Translations under genes and position numbers: made by a program
In this document: piece after piece, positions 1 through 5,797 of the stretch
Layout of the letters: the number at the start of each line of letters is the position of its first letter
Numbering within the stretch: the stretch's first letter is position 1
Notes under the pieces: model-generated
What the model was told of the DNA's origin: nothing
Databases searched by the model: none
What the model saw: the letters and a program-made list of their open reading frames with translations, nothing else
Assembly (NCBI GenBank): GCA_023269455.1
Contig: JAHFTG010000152.1
Location: forward strand, 1 to 5,797
From: Opitutaceae bacterium
GTDB taxonomy: Bacteria; Verrucomicrobiota; Verrucomicrobiia; Opitutales; Opitutaceae
DNA: 5,797 nucleotides
Direction: 5' to 3'

Positions 1-51
1 GCGTTCGGTGCCACCACTGCGGAGGAAGTCTTGGACGATGCGGATTTTCAT
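1..51 (-). CDS. Partial glycosyltransferase, N-terminus only
   Basis: Only the first 17 codons are present; the gene runs off the left edge. They read MKIRIVQDFLRSGGTER. A short beta-strand (KIRIVQDF) followed by a GGTER-type glycine turn is the usual opening of a GT-B fold family-4 glycosyltransferase, where the first strand leads into the acceptor-side glycine loop. The ATG (51-49) lies inside an ATGA overlap with the TGA (50-48) of the upstream glycosyltransferase gene, so the two are probably co-transcribed and translationally coupled. No Shine-Dalgarno sequence precedes the start. The start is well supported by the overlap and the strand/turn pattern. The family call rests on 17 residues and is inference; the sugar and acceptor cannot be known. 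Confidence 0.6.
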   Translation of the reverse strand, partial: MKIRIVQDFLRSGGTER

Positions 52-1232
52 GCGGGGGCGTTTTCGGGGAGCTCGTCGCCGGGGTCGAAGAGGAGTTCGG
101 CGGAGCGTGCCCATGTGGTGCGGCGCGCCCAGGTGCGTCCGGTTTCGCCGAAGGTGCGGCGGAGCGCGGGGTCTTCGATGAGTTTGCGGAAGGCGGCGGT
201 GAGTCGGGACGGATGATGCGGCGGGACGAGAAAACCGGTCTCGCCGTCGAGCACGGCTTCGGAGACGCCGCCGACGCGGTGGGCGACGACGGGCAGGCCG
301 TGGGCGGAGGCTTCAAGGTAAACGAGGCCGAAACCTTCGACGCTGTGGCCGTGGTCGATGCTGGTGAGCCCGAAGATGTCGGCCTGCGCGTAGATGGTTT
401 CGAGGCGAATGGCGGGGACATCGCCGAGGAAGCGCACGGTGAGGCCGGGACGGGCGGCGGCGGAGCGCAGGGTGTTTTCGTAGCGCGGCTTGCCGGTGGC
501 GCCGACGATCCAGTATTCGACGCGGTCACGGAGCTCGGGCGGGAGAGCTTGAAGGGCTTCGAGGGTGAAGAGCTGGCCTTTGCGCGGATGGAGACGGCCG
601 ACGGTGAGGACGATGATTTTGTCGGAGGCGCGAGCGGGCGTGGGGGTTGAGAGGGAGAACTTGGTTGCGAAATCGGGACGAAGGGCGCCGGGGGTGAGAA
701 AGGTTTTCGGCGCGGCTTCGGGGAAGCGTTCGCAGAGAAGCTGGCGGGTGTAGCGGGTGAGCGTGCTGATGCGGAAGGCGTGGCGGATGAGGCGGCGTGT
801 GAGCCAGCGCGTGACGGGGTCGGCGTGGAAGCGCAGGATTTCGGAGCCGTGAAACGTGAGCACGAGGCGGCGCGGGCGAAAGGCGCTCCACGGCATGAGC
901 ATCATCAGGGCGAGCATCGGACCGGGTTCGGAAAGGTAAACGGTGGCGTGGCGCAGGCGGCGGCGTTCGCGGATGAGCTGGCGGGCGAGCGCCAGGCGGC
1001 AGGAGAAATTATGGGTGCCTTTAAGCGAGGGCAGGCGGCGCAGGACAAAGGGCCACGTGGGGTCATCGGGGGCGGTTTCGCCGGGGCGAATTTGTTGCGC
1101 CCAGACCTCGATGGAGTGGCCTGATTCGGCCCCGGCGCGGGCGATTTCTTCGGTGAACGTGGCGATGCCTCCGCGGCGGGGATGGAACTCGTGTGTGATC
1201 ACAAACACGGTGGTGGGCGCGGCGAGACTCAT
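48..1232 (-). CDS. Family 4 glycosyltransferase (GT-B fold)
   Basis: This 394-residue cytoplasmic or membrane-peripheral enzyme is expected to transfer a sugar from a nucleotide-sugar donor to a glycan or lipid-linked acceptor. The N-terminal domain opens with a strand and glycine loop (VFVITHEFHPRRGGIATF, residues 9-26). A THHGSE-like segment, here TFHGSE, sits at 126-131. The C-terminal donor domain has VGRLHPRKG at 211-219, with phosphate-binding Arg213 and Lys218, and the E-x7-E motif Glu299/Glu307 in EGFGLVYLE. GGVSEAVLDGETGFLVPP (321-338) is the typical downstream GT4 signature. Length fits the family. I chose the ATG at 1232 because the 33 upstream in-frame residues, reachable only from a TTG at 1331, are low-complexity and precede the conserved first strand. 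No clear Shine-Dalgarno sequence is present. It is the first gene of a leftward unit and overlaps the next glycosyltransferase by ATGA. Family is secure; substrate is unknown. Confidence 0.92.
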   Translation of the reverse strand: MSLAAPTTVFVITHEFHPRRGGIATFTEEIARAGAESGHSIEVWAQQIRPGETAPDDPTWPFVLRRLPSLKGTHNFSCRLALARQLIRERRRLRHATVYLSEPGPMLALMMLMPWSAFRPRRLVLTFHGSEILRFHADPVTRWLTRRLIRHAFRISTLTRYTRQLLCERFPEAAPKTFLTPGALRPDFATKFSLSTPTPARASDKIIVLTVGRLHPRKGQLFTLEALQALPPELRDRVEYWIVGATGKPRYENTLRSAAARPGLTVRFLGDVPAIRLETIYAQADIFGLTSIDHGHSVEGFGLVYLEASAHGLPVVAHRVGGVSEAVLDGETGFLVPPHHPSRLTAAFRKLIEDPALRRTFGETGRTWARRTTWARSAELLFDPGDELPENAPA

Positions 1233-1376
1233 GGATCGGAGGCGTTTAGGACTGCAACGATTCGGCGGAAAGCAAGCCTGCGGCGAGAGCCGTGCGTATT
1301 TCGATGATTTTAAAAGGAACAAGCAGGGCAAAGCTTTTACTTTCTTTCGGAGCCAACCCTGTTCAATAAAGTGTTT
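1233..1376. promoter_or_regulatory. Divergent intergenic region with likely promoters
   Basis: This 144-bp gap separates divergently transcribed genes, so promoters for both units should lie here. It is visibly more AT-rich than its surroundings. ATTTTA at 1307-1312 reads TAAAAT on the minus strand, a good -10-like hexamer for the leftward unit, but no convincing -35 lies 16-18 bp upstream of it. For the rightward unit a weak TTCAAT (1362-1367) with TTTACT (1336-1341) is the best pair seen, with a long 20-bp spacer. TTTTAAAA (1308-1315) and AAAGCTTT (1330-1337) are short perfect palindromes. An imperfect inverted repeat pairs GAACA (1317-1321) plus GGG (1326-1328) with CCC (1357-1359) plus TGTTC (1360-1364). 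Presence of promoters is inferred from gene orientation; the individual elements are weak. Confidence 0.45.
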
Positions 1377-2288
1377 ATGTCAGATTCCGACACCGCCACG
1401 ACCTTCGAGGGCAAAAGCCTTCCAAAATCGCCAGAAACCTTTTCTGCGGAAGAGGAGGCGGCCCTTCGCGAAAGCCTGCGCCGGTGTTCACCGAAGGCGG
1501 TCGAGGCGGCGATCGACTATCGTAAATCGGGCGATCCCCGGCACCTGCCGGTGGTTATCATCGGCATCTTCGAGCGTTTTGTGGAACCCGATTTGCGTCC
1601 GCGGCTGGCGGCGACGGACAGCGACGATCTGCGGGTGATCGAGGATCTCGGACTCGATTCGCTGACGATGATGGAGATCGTCATGTTGGTGGAGGAAGTC
1701 TCGAAGACCCAGATCGCCAACGACGAGCTGCGCCAGTTGAGCACCCTCGGGGACATCAAGGCTTTCGTGGACGCGCGTGCGCGCGGTCTGCCGCCGCCGC
1801 CCGCCGCCAAGGGCTACGACAGCGCGGCTGTGTTGGAGAAAATGCCGATCCAGCCGCCGTTTCTTTTTCTGGATGAAGCGAGGGTGAGCGCGACCAAGGC
1901 CACGGCGAGCTACCGTATCACAGGGCAGGAATTTTTTCTGCAAGGGCACTTTAAAGGTAATCCGGTGATGCCTGCATCCGTGATGCTGGAAGCTCTCGGC
2001 CAGCTTGGCGTTTTTTATCTGCTGGCCGGACTGCCGGTGGAGGCGGGCAAGGTCGTGGGCGCGGGCACGATTTTCTTCGCATCGACGGACGGCGTGCGTT
2101 GCCACCGCGTGTGCAAGCCCGGCGACGTGCTTTCCCTCACGCTCAAACCGAAGCGCGTGAAGGCGCCGCTGGCGGTGTTTGAAGGCAGCATCCGCGTAGG
2201 CCAGGAAAAGGCGGTGATCGCGGAGGAAATCACCCTCACGTTTGGATTGGTGGACGCGCCTTCACCCGAGCCCGCAGTTCAGTCGTAA
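1377..2288 (+). CDS. Acyl carrier protein fused to FabZ-like hotdog 3-hydroxyacyl-ACP dehydratase
   Basis: This 303-residue, two-domain cytoplasmic protein should carry acyl chains and dehydrate 3-hydroxyacyl intermediates to enoyl products. An N-terminal helical extension (about residues 20-68) precedes the ACP domain (about 69-136). The phosphopantetheine site is LGLDSLTMMEI with Ser95 (codon 1659-1661). A proline- and alanine-rich linker (PPPPAA, about 139-144) leads to a hotdog domain (about 157-290). In the latter, GHFKGNPVMPASVMLEALGQ carries His191 and Glu205, spaced 14 residues apart as in the FabZ catalytic His/Glu pair. Glutamate rather than aspartate argues for FabZ over FabA. The family PG of the motif is PA here. 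I chose the ATG at 1377 over the in-frame GTG at 1371; neither has a Shine-Dalgarno sequence. The stop overlaps the ketosynthase start by one base (TAATG), implying coupled expression. The natural substrate is unknown; it could serve a polyene, a hydroxy-fatty acid or an unusual lipid. Confidence 0.9.
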   Translation: MSDSDTATTFEGKSLPKSPETFSAEEEAALRESLRRCSPKAVEAAIDYRKSGDPRHLPVVIIGIFERFVEPDLRPRLAATDSDDLRVIEDLGLDSLTMMEIVMLVEEVSKTQIANDELRQLSTLGDIKAFVDARARGLPPPPAAKGYDSAAVLEKMPIQPPFLFLDEARVSATKATASYRITGQEFFLQGHFKGNPVMPASVMLEALGQLGVFYLLAGLPVEAGKVVGAGTIFFASTDGVRCHRVCKPGDVLSLTLKPKRVKAPLAVFEGSIRVGQEKAVIAEEITLTFGLVDAPSPEPAVQS

Positions 2289-3550
2289 TGCCCCGCGTAT
2301 TCATCACCGGAATCGGCTTCATCACCAGCATCGGCAATGATGCGGGCGCGGTTGAAACGAGTCTGCGCGAACTTCGGCACGGCATGGTGCGCTATGCACC
2401 GTTTGCGGCCGATAACATCCCCGTGAAGGTCATCGCGCCCGTGCGTGATTTTGAGACGGACGCCGCCGAGCAGGAAGACTGGGTCATCCCCGCGCCCTAC
2501 AAGCTGAAGCGCGAGCAACTCCGCAGCATGGGGCCGAACGCACTCTACGCCACCTGCGCGATCGAGCAGGCCATCGCCGATGCGAAGCTGGAGCCTGCCG
2601 ACGTGTCCAACGAAGACACCGGCCTCTACGCGGCTTCCGCCGGTTCGCCCAACATCCTCGTGCGCACCCTCAACCGCATGCATCAGGTCGGTGTGATGCG
2701 CTGCGCACCGCTCGGCGTGGTCGCGAGCATCGCGGGCACCGTGCAGTTCAACCTCGTGGCGCACTTGAAGATTCTGGGCGCCTCGACCGGCTTTTCCTCG
2801 GCGTGCGCGTCGTCGTCGCATGCCTTGGGTTTCGCCTTCGATGAGATCGCGCTGGGCCGGCAGAAGCGGATGCTCGTTGTCGGCGCGGAGGACGGAAACT
2901 TCGACGCGATCCTGCCCTTTGCCTCGATGCGTGCGCTCTCGATCAACCCCGATCCCGACACGGCGTCGCGGCCCTTTGACAAAGGCCGCGACGGCTTCGT
3001 AGGCACCGGCGGCGGCACCGGCCTCGTGCTCGAAAGCGAAGAAGAAGTCATGCGCCGCGGCATCACGCCCTACGCGGAGGTGCTCGGCTGGGGCCAGGCT
3101 TCCGACGGACATAATGTCGCGATCTCGCATCCCGACGGCCTCGGCCTCGCCTCCGCCATGCGGCGCGCGTTGAAATCCGCCGGGGTGACGCCCGCCGATC
3201 TCGGCTACGTCAACGCCCACGCGACCTCCACGCCCATCGGCGATGCGTCCGAGTGCAAGGCACTGCGCGCCGTCCTCGGTGAGCACGCTGCCCGCGTCGC
3301 GGTGAGCAGCACGAAGGCGCTCACCGGTCACGGCCTGTCGCTCGCGGGCGCGATGGAGACGGCGTTTTGCGCGCTCGCCATCCGTCGGGGTTTTATCCCT
3401 GGCTCCGCGCACATCGCCGAGCTCGATCCTGCGTGCGAAGGGCTCAATATCCTCCGCGCCACGCAAGTCGCGTCGCCCGGCATCGTGCTCAACAACAGCA
3501 GCGGCTTCGGCGGGGCCAACGTCTGTGTGGTGCTCCGGCCGGCGCGTTGA
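2288..3550 (+). CDS. Beta-ketoacyl-ACP synthase, KAS-II/FabF type
   Basis: This 420-residue thiolase-fold enzyme should condense an acyl chain with malonyl-ACP. The catalytic Cys173 lies in FSSACASSSHA, His311 in VNAHATSTPIGD, Lys343 in SSTKALTGHG and His348 in the same segment. The His311-to-His348 and Lys343-to-His348 spacings (37 and 5) equal those of E. coli FabF, and Cys-to-His is 138 against 140. The glycine-rich GFGGAN (407-412) closes the active site as in the family. With the cysteine present it is a working condensing enzyme and not a chain-length-factor-like partner, in which that cysteine is replaced. Length is usual for FabF. It directly follows the ACP-dehydratase with a TAATG overlap. 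It need not be the housekeeping fabF: the neighbours are glycosyltransferases, and fabD, fabG and acpP are not adjacent. Leucine codons are mostly CTC, unlike the downstream glycosyltransferases. Enzyme class is secure; the product is unknown. Confidence 0.92.
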   Translation: MPRVFITGIGFITSIGNDAGAVETSLRELRHGMVRYAPFAADNIPVKVIAPVRDFETDAAEQEDWVIPAPYKLKREQLRSMGPNALYATCAIEQAIADAKLEPADVSNEDTGLYAASAGSPNILVRTLNRMHQVGVMRCAPLGVVASIAGTVQFNLVAHLKILGASTGFSSACASSSHALGFAFDEIALGRQKRMLVVGAEDGNFDAILPFASMRALSINPDPDTASRPFDKGRDGFVGTGGGTGLVLESEEEVMRRGITPYAEVLGWGQASDGHNVAISHPDGLGLASAMRRALKSAGVTPADLGYVNAHATSTPIGDASECKALRAVLGEHAARVAVSSTKALTGHGLSLAGAMETAFCALAIRRGFIPGSAHIAELDPACEGLNILRATQVASPGIVLNNSSGFGGANVCVVLRPAR

Positions 3551-3634
3551 TTTTTCTTATGTCTGATGTGCCGTTTTATGCGGTTTCCGCTGTGGTGGTG
3601 GCAGGCGGCGTGGGAAATTTTTTAAGCTGAGTTG
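3551..3634 (+). other. Short intergenic gap with a 23-codon open frame
   Basis: The ketosynthase and the next glycosyltransferase are separated by 84 bp, against overlaps at the other same-strand junctions. The gap holds a small frame (ATG 3559 to TGA 3628-3630) encoding 23 mostly hydrophobic residues (MSDVPFYAVSAVVVAGGVG, then NFLS). It has no Shine-Dalgarno sequence and I do not recognise it. A T-rich run (3551-3558) follows CCGGCCGG (3535-3542), but that palindrome leaves no loop, so a terminator is not supported. The gap could hold a weak internal promoter; no convincing pair of hexamers was found. Confidence 0.3.
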
Positions 3635-4843
3635 ATGTCATCCGCTCCCGTCATCGCCTACCTCTGCACGACGTTTCCGAAAACGACGGAGCAGTTTATC
3701 CAGCGAGAGGTTTCCAGTCTGCGCGCGCTCGGCGTAAACGTGCGCGTCTATTCGCTCTGGGGCGGCGGTGGGGATTTCGAGGGCCTGCAGGTCGTGACAT
3801 TTCCCAAATGGAAACTGGTCGCTCTGCTGTGGGTGATACCGCTCACCGCTCTGAGGCATTCGCGTGTTTTTGGGGAAATGCTGCGCGGGGTTTTCAAGCG
3901 GAGGCCTCCCTCATGGCTGAATTTTTGGGAGAACATGCTCGGGGCCGGGTTTGCGGCCATTTACGCCGGGCATTTCCGGCGCGAACAGCCTGCGCTCGTG
4001 CATGCGGCGTGGGGCGGGGCTCCGGCCACGGCGGCGTGGCTGCTGCGACGGTTGGATGGTTATGCCTACGGCGTGGCGTGCCATGCTTACGATCTGTATC
4101 AGGATGGCGGTGACTGGTGGCTGCGCGAAAAACTGGAGGAGGCGGCCTTCGTCCACACCTCGACGGCGATGGGGCGTTGCACCCTGATCGTGCGCGGCGT
4201 GGAGCCCGGAAAAATTCACGCGATCCTGAGCGGTTTGGCGACGCTCCCCGCATTCAAGCCGCTGCGCACGCCTCGCGCGACTCTACGGCTGCTGTGCGTG
4301 GCGCGGCTTGTCCCGAAAAAAGGCCTCGACCACCAACTGCGCATTTACGCCGCGCTCAAGGCGGCGGGCGTGTCCTTCGAGGCGCGTATCGCGGGGGATG
4401 GTCCGCTGCGCGGTGCTTTGGAAACTTTGGCGCGCGCACTCGGCGTGGCGGGCGAGGTGAGGTTTCTCGGCCATCGCCCGCAGGCGGAAATCGCGGAGCA
4501 TCTGGCGTGGGCGGATGTGATGCTGCATACGGGTGTGATCGCGGCCGATGGCGACCGCGACGGGCTGCCCAATGTGATTCCCGAAGCGATGGCGGCGGGC
4601 GTGCTGGTCATCACTTCGCCGGTCGCCGCGACGACGGAGGCGATCACCGACGGCGTGACCGGTCGCGTGCTTTCACCCGAAGAACCGGTGCGTTGGGTCG
4701 AGGCATTGGCGGCGCTGCGCGACGACGACGCGCAGGCAGGGCGGTTCCGTGCGGCGGCGCGCGTGTGGGTGGAGGAAAATTTTGACGCGCGGAGAAACTC
4801 GGGCCGGCTGGCGGCGCTTTTTGCGGGAGCGATGAAACCATGA
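3635..4843 (+). CDS. Family 4 glycosyltransferase, WcaL/AmsK-like
   Basis: This 402-residue enzyme is expected to add a sugar during exopolysaccharide or other surface-glycan assembly on the cytoplasmic side of the membrane. The opening VIAYLCTTFPKTTEQFIQRE (residues 6-25) resembles the start of colanic-acid WcaL-type glycosyltransferases, which open with a strand, a short F/YP segment, then a TFIxRE helix. A hydrophobic stretch (about 58-72, rich in L, V and W) may help membrane association. The donor domain has CVARLVPKKG (221-230), with Arg224 and Lys229, then GDGPLR (254-259). DGDRDGLPNVIPEAMAAG (305-322) is the WcaL-type form of the E-x7-E motif; the first acidic residue is Asp309 in place of Glu, the second is Glu317. 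I took ATG 3635 over the adjacent in-frame TTG 3632. The stop overlaps the next glycosyltransferase by ATGA. Family is secure, WcaL-like subgroup likely; sugar specificity is unknown. Confidence 0.9.
   Translation: MSSAPVIAYLCTTFPKTTEQFIQREVSSLRALGVNVRVYSLWGGGGDFEGLQVVTFPKWKLVALLWVIPLTALRHSRVFGEMLRGVFKRRPPSWLNFWENMLGAGFAAIYAGHFRREQPALVHAAWGGAPATAAWLLRRLDGYAYGVACHAYDLYQDGGDWWLREKLEEAAFVHTSTAMGRCTLIVRGVEPGKIHAILSGLATLPAFKPLRTPRATLRLLCVARLVPKKGLDHQLRIYAALKAAGVSFEARIAGDGPLRGALETLARALGVAGEVRFLGHRPQAEIAEHLAWADVMLHTGVIAADGDRDGLPNVIPEAMAAGVLVITSPVAATTEAITDGVTGRVLSPEEPVRWVEALAALRDDDAQAGRFRAAARVWVEENFDARRNSGRLAALFAGAMKP
4825..4829 (+). promoter_or_regulatory. Ribosome binding site for the last glycosyltransferase
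   Basis: GGGAG lies 10 bases before the ATG at 4840, inside the end of the upstream gene. It is the only recognisable Shine-Dalgarno-like sequence at a gene start in this window, and it supports starting the downstream gene in the ATGA overlap. Confidence 0.45.
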
Positions 4844-5797
4844 TTTATTTCGACGTCACCCATGCGGGCCGCTCGGGACATGCCTCGGGGTTAAACCGCG
4901 TGAGCGCGCGGCTGCGCGATGAGTTGGGCGCGAAGATTGTGCCGGTGGAATGGCACGGGCGCACGCGGGGTTTCCGGTTGGCGGGCACGCGCACGGCGGT
5001 GGCATGGACGGCGGTGGACTGGCTGTTCACGGGCGAGTTGTTCGGTGAGGAAGAGCGGCCGGGATTCGGGGATTTTGTGCGGACGAGGGCATGCCGACTG
5101 GCGGCGATTTTCCACGATGCGATTCCGATGAAATTTCCGCAGATTACCTGGCCTAAGAGCGTGGCGCGGCACCCCGGTTACATGAGCTTGCTGGCGGAGT
5201 TTGACCGCGTGCTGGCGGTGTCGGCGGCGAGCGCGGAGGAGTTGCGCGCTTTCTGGCGCTGGCAAGGGCGCGAGGGGCGGGCGAGCGTGAGCACGATTGC
5301 GCTCGGGGCGGATTTTAATCGGCGGCCGCGAGCCGTCGTTACGGTGCCCCCCGTCGTGCCTGCGTTGCTCGGCGTGGGAATTTTGGAGCCGCGCAAGAAC
5401 CAGCTTTTTTTAATGGAGGTGTGCGAAGGGCTTTGGGGCGAAGGATTGAAATTTGACCTTCATCTGGCGGGGCGGGTGAATCCGCATTTTGGGCGTCCGG
5501 TGGCGGCGCGGGTGAAGGCGTTGCGCAAGCAGGGGCGCGCGGTGATCCACCATGAAGGGATCAAGGATGCGGAGTTGCTGGGGCTGTATGGCCGGACGCG
5601 CGCGACGGTGTTTGCGACGAGGGCGGAAGGGTGCGGACTGCCGGTGATCGAATCGCTTTGGATGGGCGTGCCGTGCGTGTGCAGCGACCTGCCGGTGCTG
5701 CGGGAAAACGCGGACGGCGGGGGTTGCGTGCCGGTGGCGGTGAACGACGTAGCCGCGTGGCGGGAGGCGTTGCGCCGGGTGCTGACGGATGATGGGG
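4840..5797 (+). CDS. Family 4 glycosyltransferase, 3' end beyond window
   Basis: At least 319 codons are present and the frame is open at the right edge, so the C-terminus is missing. The start MIYFDVTHAGRSGHASGLNR is followed by a helix: a strand, then an HxSGLxRV-type loop, as in GT-B glycosyltransferases. FHDAIPMKFP carries His92 at the likely inter-domain position. The donor domain opens with GVGILEPRKN (Arg185, Lys186). The E-x7-E motif is intact as EGCGLPVIE (Glu263/Glu271), followed by MGVPCVCSDLPVLRE. The enzyme should transfer a sugar from a nucleotide donor to a growing glycan. The ATG at 4840 overlaps the preceding stop (ATGA), with GGGAG 10 bases upstream, so the pair is probably one operon. 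Leucine codons are mainly TTG and CTG, with little CTC, unlike the ketosynthase gene. Family is secure; donor and acceptor are unknown. Confidence 0.9.
   Translation, partial: MIYFDVTHAGRSGHASGLNRVSARLRDELGAKIVPVEWHGRTRGFRLAGTRTAVAWTAVDWLFTGELFGEEERPGFGDFVRTRACRLAAIFHDAIPMKFPQITWPKSVARHPGYMSLLAEFDRVLAVSAASAEELRAFWRWQGREGRASVSTIALGADFNRRPRAVVTVPPVVPALLGVGILEPRKNQLFLMEVCEGLWGEGLKFDLHLAGRVNPHFGRPVAARVKALRKQGRAVIHHEGIKDAELLGLYGRTRATVFATRAEGCGLPVIESLWMGVPCVCSDLPVLRENADGGGCVPVAVNDVAAWREALRRVLTDDG

Noticed and set aside
213..1124. Plus-strand open frames (213-650 and 780-1124) opposite the leftward glycosyltransferase
   Set aside because: They are Gly/Ala/Asp/Glu-rich shadows without domains. The minus frame contains the GT4 motifs in the right order.
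1233..1331. A 33-residue N-terminal extension of the leftward glycosyltransferase from a TTG codon
   Set aside because: The extension has no GT-like sequence, and the usual first beta-strand begins just after the ATG at 1232.
1488..2105. A 205-codon minus-strand open frame opposite the ACP-dehydratase
   Set aside because: The His- and Arg-rich product has no motif, and the opposite frame has conserved ACP and FabZ sites.
2279..3466. A 395-codon minus-strand open frame opposite the ketosynthase gene
   Set aside because: Its product is rich in Arg, Gly, Ala and His with no recognisable motif, while the plus frame carries a complete ketosynthase active site. Long antisense frames are expected opposite C-ending codons in GC-rich DNA.
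3535..3558. Possible intrinsic terminator: CCGGCCGG followed by a T-rich run after the ketosynthase
   Set aside because: The palindrome has no loop and its arms are only four bases, so a stable hairpin is not supported. Part of it lies within the coding sequence.
4117..4785. A 222-codon plus-strand frame overlapping the WcaL-like glycosyltransferase
   Set aside because: It is a low-complexity Arg/Gly/Ala product in another frame, lying wholly within a gene with clear GT4 motifs.

Overview
The window is GC-rich, densely coded bacterial chromosome. It carries an accessory surface-glycan and lipid locus: four glycosyltransferase (GT) genes (two complete, two cut by the window edges) flank a two-gene fatty-acyl or polyene synthase unit. 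GC content, sparse Shine-Dalgarno sequences and the style of the GT N-termini suggest a Verrucomicrobiota genome, perhaps Opitutaceae. That is an impression from protein flavour and was not tested by any search.

Layout. On the minus strand, 1232 down to 48 encodes a complete family-4 glycosyltransferase. Its stop overlaps by ATGA the start of a second gene, of which only 17 codons (51 down to 1) are present. A 144-bp divergent intergenic region (1233-1376) separates this leftward unit from a rightward one. The rightward unit starts with an acyl carrier protein (ACP) fused to a FabZ-like hotdog dehydratase (1377-2288). A complete KAS-II/FabF-type ketosynthase (2288-3550) follows, coupled by a 1-nt TAATG overlap. 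After an 84-bp gap comes a WcaL/AmsK-like family-4 glycosyltransferase (3635-4843), and then another family-4 glycosyltransferase (4840-5797, open at the right edge) that starts in an ATGA overlap.

How the genes may work together. The ACP-dehydratase and the ketosynthase supply carrier, dehydration and condensation for an iterative chain-building cycle. A ketoreductase, a phosphopantetheinyl transferase and any acyltransferase or release enzyme are not visible and would have to lie outside the window or come from primary metabolism. Placement among glycosyltransferases suggests that the acyl or polyene product is attached to, or made alongside, a surface glycan or glycolipid. This is inference from context only. 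No RNA genes, insertion sequences, CRISPR arrays or attachment sites were seen.
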